Assembly (NCBI GenBank): GCA_021786215.1
Contig: JAJYNT010000134.1
Location: forward strand, 1 to 6,355
DNA length: 6,355 nucleotides
Origin: Chloroflexota bacterium
GTDB lineage: Bacteria > Chloroflexota > UBA6077
Direction: 5' to 3'
Shown: one piece after another, positions 1 through 6,167 of the stretch
Layout of the letters: every line of letters starts with the position of its first letter
Position numbering within the stretch: position 1 is the first letter of the stretch
Translations under genes and position numbers: made by a program
The notes under the pieces: model-generated
The model's input: the letters and a program-made list of their open reading frames with translations, nothing else
The model's database searches: none
What the model was told of the DNA's origin: nothing

Positions 1-855
1 CGCCGCGCCTTCATAGGCAAAGGCGCGCTTGGTCACCAGGTTGTAGACGTTCTTGCTCCAGTTCTGGATGGTGGTGTACCGGATGGTCGAGCCCGGCCGG
101 GCTATCAGCTCCACCACAGCCGAGTGGAGGGAGTCTGTCGTGTAGATGGGAGCGGTGCACCCCTCGATGTAGTGGACGAAGCTCCCTTCATCGGCAATGA
201 TCAGGGTCCGCTCGAACTGCCCCATGTTCTCGGCGTTGATCCGGAAATAGGCCTGCAAGGGGATATCCACCCTAACACCCTTGGGGACGTAGATGAAGCT
301 ACCACCGCTCCAGACCGCGCTGTTCAGGGCAGCGAACTTGTTGTCGTTGCTCGAAATCACCGTGCCGAAATACTCTCGGACGATATCGGGATACTCCCTG
401 AGACCCGAGTCCATATCCAGGAAGATAACACCCTTGCTCGTCAACTCCTCCCGAATGGAGTGGTACACCACCTCGGACTCGTACTGGGCCGACACGCCGG
501 CCAGAAACTTTCTCTCGGCCTCCGGTATGCCCAGCTTGTCGAAGGTGTTCTTGATGTATTCAGGCACTTCCTCCCAGTTTCGTCCCTGTTTGTCGGTAGG
601 GCGGACGTAGTAGAAGATGTTGTCGAAGTCTATCTCCGAGAGGTCGGCCCCCCAGGTGGGCACCGGCCGAGCCACGAACTGTCTGTAGGCCCTCAAGCGG
701 AACTCTCGCATCCAGCCCGGCTCGCCCTTCATTCGACTGATCTCCTCGACCACCCGCTCGGAAAGGCCACGGCGGCCCTTGAAAGCGTAGTCTTCGGGAT
801 CGTGGAAGCCGTACTTGTATTCGCCTGCTCCGATGTCAGCTGGGCTGGTGGCCAT
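1..855 (-). CDS. sufB: SufB, Fe-S cluster scaffold subunit (3' end cut by window edge)
   Basis: SufB is the scaffold subunit of the SufBCD complex, which builds Fe-S clusters in the cytoplasm; with SufD it docks onto the ATPase SufC. The frame is open to base 1 and gives the first 285 residues of a protein usually about 470 long. Recognisable family stretches are YKYGF near residue 13, [12 protein letters not shown] (122-133), [12 protein letters not shown] (183-194), EGCTAP (231-236), SLHSAVVEL (242-250) and [15 protein letters not shown] (260-274). Cys233 in EGCTAP appears to match the conserved Cys254 of E. coli SufB. The C-terminal half, with the other key cysteine, lies outside the window. 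The ATG lies inside the end of sufC (20-base overlap) and has GAGGTGG about 6 bases upstream, so translational coupling is likely. sufD is expected next. Identity is very secure; the exact start is slightly less so. Confidence 0.97.
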   Translation of the reverse strand, partial: MATSPADIGAGEYKYGFHDPEDYAFKGRRGLSERVVEEISRMKGEPGWMREFRLRAYRQFVARPVPTWGADLSEIDFDNIFYYVRPTDKQGRNWEEVPEYIKNTFDKLGIPEAERKFLAGVSAQYESEVVYHSIREELTSKGVIFLDMDSGLREYPDIVREYFGTVISSNDNKFAALNSAVWSGGSFIYVPKGVRVDIPLQAYFRINAENMGQFERTLIIADEGSFVHYIEGCTAPIYTTDSLHSAVVELIARPGSTIRYTTIQNWSKNVYNLVTKRAFAYEGAA

Positions 856-1657
856 TTTCTTCCACCTCTCTGATAATCGGATCGTACCCTTCGGACTCCA
901 ACTGCCTTACCAGTTCTGGTCCCCCAGTTCGCACAACCCGACCGTTGACCAGGACGTGCACCACGTCCGGCTTGATGTAGTCAAGGATCCGCTGGTAATG
1001 GGTGATGATGAGCACCCCCATCTCGGGGCCGAGAAGCGCATTCACACCCTCGGACACCGTGCGAAGGGCATCGATGTCGAGACCGGAGTCGGTCTCGTCC
1101 AGGATGGCAATCTCCGGACGAAGCAGCGCCATCTGGAGGACCTCGTTCTTCTTTTTCTCGCCCCCGGAGAAGCCCTCGTTCAGGTAGCGGGTGACGAAGG
1201 TCTCGTCCACCTTCAGCAGCTCCATCTGGCCGCGAAGCAGCTTCCTGAACTCACGGACCGGCATCTCGTCGCCCCGAACCGCCTTCACGGAGGAGCGAAG
1301 GAAGTTGGCCACCGGCACGCCCGATACTGAGATCGGGTATTGGAAGGCGAGGAATAAGCCCAGCTTCGCGCGTTCGTCGGTCGATAGTTGCAGCAGGTCC
1401 CGCCCCTTGAAGAGAACTCGTCCCCTGGTGACCTCGTACTTGGGGTGTCCCATCAGCACGTTGGCCAGGGTGCTCTTGCCGGAGCCGTTCGGGCCCATGA
1501 GGGCGTGTACCTGGCCCTTTGTGATCTGGAGGTTGACGCCCTTGAGGATCTCCTTCCCGTCGACGGAGGCGTGGAGGTCTTCGATAAGAAGAGTTCGATC
1601 GAGGTCTATTTGGGTCGTATTGGTCGCATTATCTTGGAGACTGGTTGCGTCCGACAT
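836..1657 (-). CDS. sufC: SufC, ABC-type ATPase of the SUF Fe-S assembly complex
   Basis: SufC is the soluble ABC ATPase that powers SufBCD scaffold rearrangement during Fe-S cluster assembly; it is not a transporter. The 273-residue product has Walker [10 protein letters not shown] (55-63), the Q-loop Gln106 in FQYP, the signature SGGEKKKNE (164-172), Walker B ending in D187-E188 with the D-loop SGLD (191-194), and the switch His220 in ITHYQ. The signature followed by a lysine run, together with FQYP, is typical of SufC rather than transporter ATPases. The first roughly 20 residues are a hydrophilic, Asn/Thr/Asp-rich extension, because homologues usually begin near the [10 protein letters not shown] segment. 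There is no internal ATG before Met54, and GGTGGGGG stands 4-7 bases before this ATG, so I keep it. It is the first gene of the operon and overlaps sufB by 20 bases. Confidence 0.97.
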   Translation of the reverse strand: MSDATSLQDNATNTTQIDLDRTLLIEDLHASVDGKEILKGVNLQITKGQVHALMGPNGSGKSTLANVLMGHPKYEVTRGRVLFKGRDLLQLSTDERAKLGLFLAFQYPISVSGVPVANFLRSSVKAVRGDEMPVREFRKLLRGQMELLKVDETFVTRYLNEGFSGGEKKKNEVLQMALLRPEIAILDETDSGLDIDALRTVSEGVNALLGPEMGVLIITHYQRILDYIKPDVVHVLVNGRVVRTGGPELVRQLESEGYDPIIREVEENGHQPS

Positions 1658-1684
1658 CTATCCCCCACCCATTAATTCCTACTA

Positions 1685-1698
1685 AAATCGTCGGATTT
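1685..1698. promoter_or_regulatory. Inverted repeat at the predicted suf transcription start
   Basis: AAATC (1685-1689) and GATTT (1694-1698) form a 5-bp inverted repeat with a 4-base centre. It lies immediately downstream of the suf -10 box, across the expected transcription start. SUF operons are often controlled by Rrf2-family Fe-S sensors (IscR, SufR) that bind at such places, so an operator is possible. The repeat is short, matches no motif I can name, and no regulator gene is in the window. Confidence 0.3.
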
Positions 1699-1705
1699 CA
1701 TGGGC

Positions 1706-1734
1706 ATTCTACCGCCCGGCCGGGGGCTTGTCAA
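1706..1734 (-). promoter_or_regulatory. Sigma70-type promoter of sufCB
   Basis: On the minus strand TTGACA (1729-1734) is followed after exactly 17 bases by TAGAAT (1706-1711). This is a perfect -35 and a 5/6 -10 at ideal spacing. Transcription should start near 1699, giving a leader of about 40 bases before the sufC ATG at 1657. The 17-base spacer is very GC-rich. It is the strongest-looking promoter in the window and suggests high basal output unless repressed. Confidence 0.85.
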
Positions 1735-1763
1735 CCCTTTCTATTGCGTCTTCTACAAAAACC

Positions 1764-1799
1764 TTGCCATCGCGGCGGGCCATGGGCCCGCCGCGGCAA
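1764..1799 (-). terminator. GC-rich hairpin with T-tract, upstream insulator of suf
   Basis: Bases 1771-1781 and 1785-1795 form a perfect 11-bp, almost all-GC stem with a 3-base loop. TTGC (1764-1767) and GCAA (1796-1799) can extend it across a small bulge. On the minus strand the stem is followed within a few bases by TTTTT (complement of 1756-1760), the form of an intrinsic terminator. No minus-strand gene ends here, so it would stop read-through from the peptidase operon before the suf promoter. A structural repeat is the alternative. Confidence 0.55.
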
Positions 1800-1848
1800 C
1801 GACGCCAACGACCGAGCATTGTCCCCCGCCAGTCCGCCGATAGGCAGT

Positions 1849-1878
1849 TTGCCTTGGCCGGACGGGGCATGCTATAAT
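1849..1878 (+). promoter_or_regulatory. Extended -10 promoter of tRNA-Gln
   Basis: TTGCCT (1849-1854; 4/6 match to the -35) is followed after 18 bases by a perfect TATAAT (1873-1878), directly preceded by TGC (1870-1872), an extended -10 element. Transcription should start near 1885, about 6 bases before the mature tRNA 5' end. It is divergent from the suf promoter. Confidence 0.8.
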
Positions 1879-1890
1879 TCAACTGTCCGT

Positions 1891-1964
1891 TGGGGGATCG
1901 TCTAGTGGTAGGACAGCTGACTCTGGATCAGTAAGCCGGGGTTCGAATCCCTGTCCCCCAGCCA
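1891..1964 (+). tRNA. tRNA-Gln (anticodon CUG)
   Basis: A complete cloverleaf can be folded by hand. The acceptor stem is TGGGGGA (1891-1897) with TCCCCCA (1954-1960). The D stem is GTCT with GGAC around the loop AGTGGTA. The anticodon stem is GCTGA with TCAGT (1928-1932), including one G-U pair, and its loop carries CTG at 1923-1925. The T stem is CGGGG with CCCTG around the loop TTCGAAT (1942-1948). The discriminator base is G (1961) and CCA (1962-1964) is genome-encoded. Anticodon CUG reads CAG, hence glutamine. No second tRNA is visible nearby. Confidence 0.97.
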
Positions 1965-1976
1965 GAAAGACCAAGA

Positions 1977-2013
1977 AAGAGGTGGAACCTCAGCAAGGTT
2001 TCGCCTCTTCTTT
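1977..2013 (+). terminator. Hairpin terminator after tRNA-Gln, possibly bidirectional
   Basis: Bases 1977-1990 pair with 1996-2009 in a 14-bp stem (two G-U pairs when read on the plus strand) closed by the loop CAGCA (1991-1995). The plus-strand tail is CTTTACTCTCTTC, pyrimidine-rich rather than a clean T-run. On the minus strand the tail TCTTGGTCTTTC is also somewhat T-rich. The hairpin sits between the tRNA and the convergent M50 gene ending at 2041, so it probably serves both. Confidence 0.75.
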
Positions 2014-2040
2014 ACTCTCTTCGCCCGGCACCGAGCGTTC

Positions 2041-3168
2041 TCAGAACGACATCGGGACCGGTATGAACACCAGAACGAACACCGCGATGGCCAGGAACGC
2101 CAGCATCTTGTCCTTTGTCCGCAGCGGCGTCACATCGTCCAGGGGCACCGCGTGGACTCGACCCAGCAGCAGCACTAGCGCTGCCCACAACAGCCATCCC
2201 TGCCACAGGGGACTGAGGCCGAGCATCACTACCACCACCACCCAGGTCAGCCACTTGGCCCTTCGGCCCAGCAGCGCGTAGGCTACGTGTCCCCCATCCA
2301 ACTGACCAGCCGGGATCAGGTTCAACCCCGTGACCAGGAGACCGGCCCAACCCGCCATCGCCACCGAGTTTATGAAGACGTCCAGGTTGCCCGACGGCAA
2401 GAAGCGACCAAAGACCAGCAGCTTCGCCGCCGCGTACAACAGCGAGTTGCCCTCCTGGAACGTGGCCAACCCCTGGGGAATGAACCCGAGATGGGAAGTG
2501 GACAGCCCCAGGAAGAGCACCGGGATAGCCACGACCATGCCGGCCAGCGGACCAGAGGCACCCAACAACAGCAGCTCGCGTCGGTTGCGAGTTGGTGCCC
2601 GAGTTTGGATCACGGCCCCCATGGTGCCGAGGAGTGACACCGGCATCGGTATGAAGTATGGCAGGCTGGCGGGCACCCCAAGCCACCGAGCCACCAGATA
2701 GTGGCCCATCTCGTGAGCCAGCAGGATTCCGAGCAGGCTGGCGGCGAAGGGCCAGCCTCCCAGAAGACTAGCGGACCCCTCGTACTCGGCGCCCACCCAC
2801 AGAACCGAGAGCAGGGTAGCCGCGAACAACGCCACGGCCACCCAGGGGCGTCCGCTCTCGCGCGGCAACGCCCCGGGTATGGCGAGGATGACCTGATCCC
2901 CCTTATCCTCCCGCAACATCAAGACATATCCCAGGGAGGCGAAACGCTCGGAGAGCTGGCTATACACTTCTTCGGCCGGGATCAGGAAGCGGCCGCGCAA
3001 CTCGAGGACCGGAGCCCCCTTTGGAACGGGCCGTCCCACCAGTTCTGTAAGTCGCTCGTCCGCCCATCGGACCGTTCGCAGCTGCATCACGGTCGCGGCG
3101 GCGGCGCTCAGTTGGCCGGTCGCCCAGGACTCATCCTCGGGCGCTATCGATTGAGAGTAAGAGCTCAT
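2041..3168 (-). CDS. Site-2 protease-type intramembrane metalloprotease (M50, EGY-like)
   Basis: This is a predicted zinc protease that cuts substrates within the cytoplasmic membrane. In the 375-residue product, HEMGH (152-156) gives the HExxH zinc and catalytic motif inside a membrane segment. NLIPAGQLDGGH (283-294) supplies the third ligand Asp291, and YFIPMP (171-176) is typical of the EGY group of plants, cyanobacteria and other bacteria. Residues 1-107 are soluble; the part around 57-98 (LRGRF to ILAIPG) resembles the EGY N-terminal domain. Hydrophobic segments lie near 108-126, 136-160, 198-222, 265-300, 304-338 and 354-372. No PDZ domain is seen, unlike RseP. A TGA directly precedes the ATG in frame and GGGGAT lies upstream, supporting this start. 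It follows the C39-like gene by 42 bases with no terminator between, so the two are probably co-transcribed. The substrate is unknown. Confidence 0.9.
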   Translation of the reverse strand: MSSYSQSIAPEDESWATGQLSAAAATVMQLRTVRWADERLTELVGRPVPKGAPVLELRGRFLIPAEEVYSQLSERFASLGYVLMLREDKGDQVILAIPGALPRESGRPWVAVALFAATLLSVLWVGAEYEGSASLLGGWPFAASLLGILLAHEMGHYLVARWLGVPASLPYFIPMPVSLLGTMGAVIQTRAPTRNRRELLLLGASGPLAGMVVAIPVLFLGLSTSHLGFIPQGLATFQEGNSLLYAAAKLLVFGRFLPSGNLDVFINSVAMAGWAGLLVTGLNLIPAGQLDGGHVAYALLGRRAKWLTWVVVVVMLGLSPLWQGWLLWAALVLLLGRVHAVPLDDVTPLRTKDKMLAFLAIAVFVLVFIPVPMSF

Positions 3169-3210
3169 TCAGCCATCCCCATTGCCCTTGCCGGCCGGTA
3201 TGCATGCCGA

Positions 3211-4695
3211 TCAGCGAGGCGAAATCAGATACACTATACCACCGCTCCGCAGCCAGACTCGACTCAGCTGAGCTCGGTTGTACACAAGCCGCACCGATCG
3301 GCTATTTGGCGCCACCGGATCGTTGACGATCACATCCCCCGAGGCAGTGAATCCCCGAACCACGATCAGATGCCCGTCGGTCGAGCTGGCCGCGGCGCCC
3401 GTCAACTCGCCGGGGCCGTAGGCGATGCTCATGATAACCGGCCTGCCAGCGGCGATCTCCTGCTCCACCTGGTCCATGGAGTAGAACCGATCCACCCGTG
3501 CGTTGAAGCCATTGGCCCCCGCGTAGGCAGTATTAAACGGCCAGTCGCCGTAGATCCCCGTGGTGTGGTCCTGCACTCCAGCGTAGACCTGCGGCACGGT
3601 CTTCTTCAAGCCCCAGTATTGCAGAACCATGGCCAGGGAGGTGGGGCTGCAGATGTCCAGGGCCACGGACGGGTCCTGCTCCAACTGGGACTGTCCGGGT
3701 ACCGGTAGGTCTCGGACGCCACCGGCGGGTCTGGCCAGTGGCGGACCCGTCAGCCCCGCCTTCCTGTCCGCGTACACGACGGAGAGTTGCCTGAGGAGGG
3801 GGGTGTTGCTCGGGGAAGAGCTGTTCATCTCCACCCGATATTGAATGGCTGTGGCTGTGAAGTTCAGCTTCAGGGTATCGATATCGACCCTGCCGTTGGA
3901 ATCTGACTGGCCGGAGACGCTTCGTCCACCTTCAGAGCCCCACCGCCCCATCGTGTACCAGCCGGTCCAACTATTCCCGATCCGCGCACGCAGCTCGAAC
4001 CGAAGGCTGGTCCCGGCCGGTGTGTCGGCATTCCAGGACAGCACGGCGTTGTCGAAAGGGAACTCGGTGCTATGGATTTCCGAGAGCAGCTGGCCGCTGG
4101 CGGCGTAACCCCCTGTGCCCTGAGCCAACCTGGCTCCATCGTTGGAGAGTTGCAGCCCGGTGGCCTGGCCGCTGGAGAGCGCGGTTGGACCATCTACCCA
4201 GGACTGAACAGTCCGTCTGGCAGCTTGCTGGGTGGGTGCGGCGGTCGCGGTGGGGGACGGGGACGGAGACTGCTGCGCGCCGGTCGCCTTGGTGGCGCCG
4301 GCGGTAAGACCACTTGTGGAGACCGGAGGAAGGGTGGGACGCACGGTCGTGGCGGGAGCTGAGGTTGTCGCGCGAGGCACTGGCGTGGCAACCTTGGTGG
4401 ATTCAGGGACAGGAGCCGTCTGAGTGGCAACGACCGACGGTGAAGCCGTTGGCTCCGGAGTGGCGGAGGTCGCGGCAGTTGCGGCAACGACCGGGGTAGC
4501 GGCCGTGGCTGAGGCGGCCGCCCGCGAGGAAGCTGGGCCCGAGGCACAAGCCGCCGTCAGCAATAGCACAGTGGCGGCGAAGCTGGCCGTCCAGAGGTAA
4601 TGGATCCAGCGATGACCTCGGGATGGCGTGGTCTCCACAGGGGAGGGAGTGAGCAGGGCTAAAGGAAATGGGGATCCGTTTGAGCAGGGGGTCAT
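3211..4695 (-). CDS. Secreted C39-like cysteine peptidase, probable lipoprotein
   Basis: The 494-residue exported protein starts with a long basic N-region, then a hydrophobic helix (about 31-48) ending in LLLTAAC, a relaxed lipobox with Cys50. Residues 52-160 are a low-complexity Ala/Thr/Pro/Ser spacer. Residues about 195-310 look like a beta-rich domain (FPFDNAVLSWNADTPAGTSL, then WTGWYTMGRW), as I recall from actinobacterial C39-family peptidases. Residues about 328-494 form the papain-like C39-like domain: ICSPTSLAMVL with Cys349, GDWPFNTAYAG (383-393), DGHLIVVRGF with His442, and VNDP with Asp459, the likely triad. It lacks an attached ABC transporter, so it is not a bacteriocin exporter. 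The ATG has GGAG 7 bases upstream. The M50 gene follows it. The substrate is unknown; cell-wall peptides or surface proteins are guesses. Confidence 0.88.
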   Translation of the reverse strand: MTPCSNGSPFPLALLTPSPVETTPSRGHRWIHYLWTASFAATVLLLTAACASGPASSRAAASATAATPVVAATAATSATPEPTASPSVVATQTAPVPESTKVATPVPRATTSAPATTVRPTLPPVSTSGLTAGATKATGAQQSPSPSPTATAAPTQQAARRTVQSWVDGPTALSSGQATGLQLSNDGARLAQGTGGYAASGQLLSEIHSTEFPFDNAVLSWNADTPAGTSLRFELRARIGNSWTGWYTMGRWGSEGGRSVSGQSDSNGRVDIDTLKLNFTATAIQYRVEMNSSSPSNTPLLRQLSVVYADRKAGLTGPPLARPAGGVRDLPVPGQSQLEQDPSVALDICSPTSLAMVLQYWGLKKTVPQVYAGVQDHTTGIYGDWPFNTAYAGANGFNARVDRFYSMDQVEQEIAAGRPVIMSIAYGPGELTGAAASSTDGHLIVVRGFTASGDVIVNDPVAPNSRSVRLVYNRAQLSRVWLRSGGIVYLISPR

Positions 4696-4724
4696 GGCCT
4701 AACTCCAGGATAGAAGTGACGCGG

Positions 4725-4755
4725 ATTCTACCACGATAGCCACCTTCCATTTCAA
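4725..4755 (-). promoter_or_regulatory. Possible promoter of the C39-M50 operon
   Basis: On the minus strand TTGAAA (4750-4755) is followed after 19 bases by TAGAAT (4725-4730), the same -10 hexamer as in the suf promoter. The predicted start near 4718 leaves a leader of about 23 bases containing the GGAG site. Spacing is at the long limit. A TTGACA (4761-4766) lies further upstream, but 30 bases from this -10, too far to pair with it. Confidence 0.4.
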
Positions 4756-4802
4756 CCTTCTGTCAACAACTTCCAATTGGTTGCGAGCAGCGCACCGACC
4801 GA

Positions 4803-4812
4803 TTGTCGACAA
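4803..4812. promoter_or_regulatory. Perfect 10-bp palindrome between divergent genes
   Basis: TTGTCGACAA is a perfect palindrome in the 189-base divergent region between the C39-like gene and dut, about 36 bases upstream of the predicted dut promoter. It has the form of a dimeric repressor or activator site, but a single 10-bp palindrome can arise by chance and no cognate regulator is visible. Confidence 0.25.
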
Positions 4813-4838
4813 GGCGTGGGACCCGGTGCGCCGTGCAG

Positions 4839-4867
4839 TTGCCTGAAGAATCGCCTGCTGCTATGCT
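4839..4867 (+). promoter_or_regulatory. Possible extended -10 promoter of dut
   Basis: TTGCCT (4839-4844) and TATGCT (4862-4867) are separated by 17 bases, and TGC directly precedes the -10. The arrangement mirrors the tRNA-Gln promoter, which has the same -35 hexamer and the same TGC. Transcription would begin near 4874, leaving a leader of only about 11 bases that just contains the GGAGG site (4874-4878). Both hexamers are 4/6 matches. Confidence 0.4.
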
Positions 4868-4884
4868 GCGGCTGGAGGTGGAGC

Positions 4885-5316
4885 TTGGAACTCAAGGTAG
4901 CAGTCATGAAGTTGCACGGCAGCGCGCGGCTGCCGAGGTACGCCACATCCGGCGCGGCCGGTATGGACCTCCACGCCTGTCTGGAAGAAGCGATGGAGCT
5001 GTTGCCGGGAGAGATCGTAGCGGTCCCAACGGGCCTCGCGGTGGCGATCCCTTCGGGCTGGGTAGGGCTGGTTCGCGATCGGTCGGGACTCGCGATGACG
5101 GGGGTTCACACCCTGGCCGGGGTCATCGACAGCGACTACCGAGGGGAGGTGAAGATCGCTCTCCACAACGCTGCCTCAAGCCCCCGCACGATCCAGCCCG
5201 GTGATCGTATAGCCCAGATGCTGATTCTGCCCTCTCCTCAGGTAGCTCTGGTCGAAACCGCGGAACTGCCGGCCACCAATCGCGGCGCCGGTGGGTTTGG
5301 CAGCACCGGCAGGTAG
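4885..5316 (+). CDS. dut: dUTP diphosphatase (dUTPase), TTG start
   Basis: Dut hydrolyses dUTP to dUMP and diphosphate, keeping uracil out of DNA and feeding dTMP synthesis; the family is a homotrimer. From the TTG the product is 143 residues, a normal length. All five family motifs are present: SGAAGMDLHA (22-31), DRSGLA (65-70), GVIDSDYRGEVKIALHN (79-95, catalytic Asp82 and Tyr85), GDRIAQMLI (106-114) and the C-terminal RGAGGFGSTGR (133-143). I chose TTG 4885 because GGAGG ends 6 bases before it and MELKVAVMKLHG supplies the usual first beta strand. An ATG at 4906 would delete most of that strand. An upstream ATG at 4777 would add 36 Cys-rich residues unlike the family. It diverges from the C39-M50 pair and stands alone. 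Confidence 0.95.
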   Translation: MELKVAVMKLHGSARLPRYATSGAAGMDLHACLEEAMELLPGEIVAVPTGLAVAIPSGWVGLVRDRSGLAMTGVHTLAGVIDSDYRGEVKIALHNAASSPRTIQPGDRIAQMLILPSPQVALVETAELPATNRGAGGFGSTGR

Positions 5317-5325
5317 CCCACCGGC
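5287..5325. repeat. Competing inverted repeats across the dut stop codon
   Basis: GCCGGTGGG (5287-5295) is perfectly complementary to CCCACCGGC (5317-5325), just after the TAG stop. Its first seven bases can instead pair with CACCGGC (5304-5310). The two hairpins are mutually exclusive. Neither is followed by a T-tract. The first arm and the 5304-5310 arm are coding (the C-terminal Gly-rich motif), so GC-rich codon use may explain them. Confidence 0.35.
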
Positions 5326-5430
5326 ACAAGGGGCGCGTCCACCAGATCCCATGCTTCGTGCCCCATCTGCTCTGCCGATAGCCTGTCAATCGGCCTCCGG
5401 CTACTCACAAGGCCCGCCGTCACGAGAAAG

Positions 5431-5468
5431 ACGGAACCCCTCTCCCTAGCTCGGAGAGGGGTTCCCGT
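5431..5468 (-). terminator. Strong hairpin between convergent dut and cytochrome genes
   Basis: GGAACCCCTCTCC (5433-5445) pairs perfectly with GGAGAGGGGTTCC (5453-5465) around a 7-base loop, and AC/GT extend it past a one-base bulge. On the minus strand the stem runs into GTCTTTCTCG, a T-rich tail, so it best fits termination of the cytochrome gene ending at 5515. The plus-strand tail is GC-rich, but the hairpin could still halt dut transcripts. Bases 5326-5430 hold nothing else I can name. Confidence 0.7.
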
Positions 5469-5514
5469 CCGCGCAAAGCTGCGTTGACCGACACTCGAGC
5501 CGGCGTCTGTCGGA

Positions 5515-6042
5515 TTACGAAGCGGCCTTGTGGCAACCCTGGCACTGAGCGTTAGTATAGCTGGCATGGCTGGCGGGTATCGCCTTGACGCCGCCACCAA
5601 CCTGGTGGCAGGTTGTGCAGTTGGACTGGCTCCCGGTGGTCGGATGGGGGATAGCTGGAGGGCCACCAGCCGCAACCGCAGCCTTCGTGGGGGCCGGACC
5701 AGCCGCAGCGGTCGGGGAAGCCGCGGGCTTCGTGGGGGCCGGAGCAGCCGTAGCCGGGGCCGCCGCGGGCTTCGTGGGTGCTACCGTTGGCGCGGACGTT
5801 GGCGCGGTGGCCGGCGCAACAGTGGGCGCAACGGTAGGAGCCGTCGTGGGGGATGGAGCTGCCGCCGTCGTCGGCGCGGTGGTTGCCGCGGGCGCTACAG
5901 CGGTCGGAGCGGCCGGCGCCTTCGTTGGTGCACTCGTCGCCGCCGGGGTGGCACCTCCACCTCCACCTGAACAGGCCGCCGCCAAGATGGACGCTGCGAT
6001 CAGAGACACTCCCAGGATCTGCATTGCTCTTCGCGTTCTCAC
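5515..6042 (-). CDS. Dihaem c-type cytochrome lipoprotein with Ala/Thr/Pro linker
   Basis: This is a predicted extracytoplasmic electron carrier anchored to the membrane by a lipid. From GTG 6042 it is 175 residues. A basic start (RTRR) and hydrophobic segment lead to ILAAAC, a relaxed lipobox with Cys24, then SGGGGG. Residues about 30-125 are low-complexity Ala/Pro/Thr with repeated APTK. The last roughly 45 residues hold two haem c attachment sites, CTTCH (142-146) and CQGCH (167-171), plus His133 and His159 as candidate distal ligands, so bis-His haems are plausible. I chose GTG because GGGAGG lies about 6 bases upstream and it places the basic residues right before the hydrophobic core. 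An ATG at 6099 would add 19 residues without a good ribosome site. It is too small for a standard monohaem cytochrome fold and resembles short multihaem cytochrome segments. Redox partner unknown; no cytochrome maturation genes nearby. Confidence 0.85.
   Translation of the reverse strand: MRTRRAMQILGVSLIAASILAAACSGGGGGATPAATSAPTKAPAAPTAVAPAATTAPTTAAAPSPTTAPTVAPTVAPATAPTSAPTVAPTKPAAAPATAAPAPTKPAASPTAAAGPAPTKAAVAAGGPPAIPHPTTGSQSNCTTCHQVGGGVKAIPASHASYTNAQCQGCHKAAS
5683..5778 (-). repeat. Internal repeats in the cytochrome linker
   Basis: Within the linker coding region, GCCGCGGGCTTCGTGGG occurs at 5720-5736 and again at 5762-5778 (42 bases apart, in frame). The related CTTCGTGGGGGCCGGA occurs at 5683 and 5728 (45 bases apart). 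On the coding strand these encode the recurring APTK(P/A)AA units. The pattern suggests linker growth by in-frame duplication, so length may vary between strains. Confidence 0.65.
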
Positions 6043-6167
6043 TTCTTCCCTCCCTTGGGTTTCAGATGATTTTGGCAGGACGCATCTTTGGACTGCCACG
6101 CTGGGTATCGCCTGGGAACGCCGAACGCCAGTCGCTGATTCGTAGCAGCTGGCGAGAGCCGGTTTTT

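Noticed and set aside
61..120. Apparent frameshift in sufB near its right-hand family motif
   Set aside because: A first reading miscounted a G-run. Re-reading gives continuous [17 protein letters not shown] in frame, so sufB is intact to the window edge.
124..873. 249-codon plus-strand open frame
   Set aside because: It is antisense to sufB, whose family motifs are unmistakable; the plus-strand translation has no recognisable motif.
1658..1890. Possible riboswitch or small protein gene upstream of suf
   Set aside because: The open frames have no ribosome site or motif. The hairpin lies upstream of the promoter, not in the suf leader, so it cannot act as a suf riboswitch from that promoter.
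2701..3708. 335-codon plus-strand open frame across the M50 and C39 genes
   Set aside because: It runs antisense to two genes with clear catalytic motifs and is an effect of high GC codon bias.
3211..4695. C39 domain as part of a bacteriocin exporter
   Set aside because: The protein lacks ABC transporter membrane and ATPase domains and has a lipoprotein signal; no bacteriocin precursor is seen nearby.
5720..5778. Repeats as a CRISPR-like array
   Set aside because: Copies are few, imperfect, in frame and inside a coding linker; spacing is set by codons and there are no unique spacers.
5585..6145. 186-codon Ala/Gly/Val-rich plus-strand frame resembling a membrane protein
   Set aside because: It is the complement of the Ala/Thr/Pro linker of the cytochrome lipoprotein; low complexity explains the open frame.
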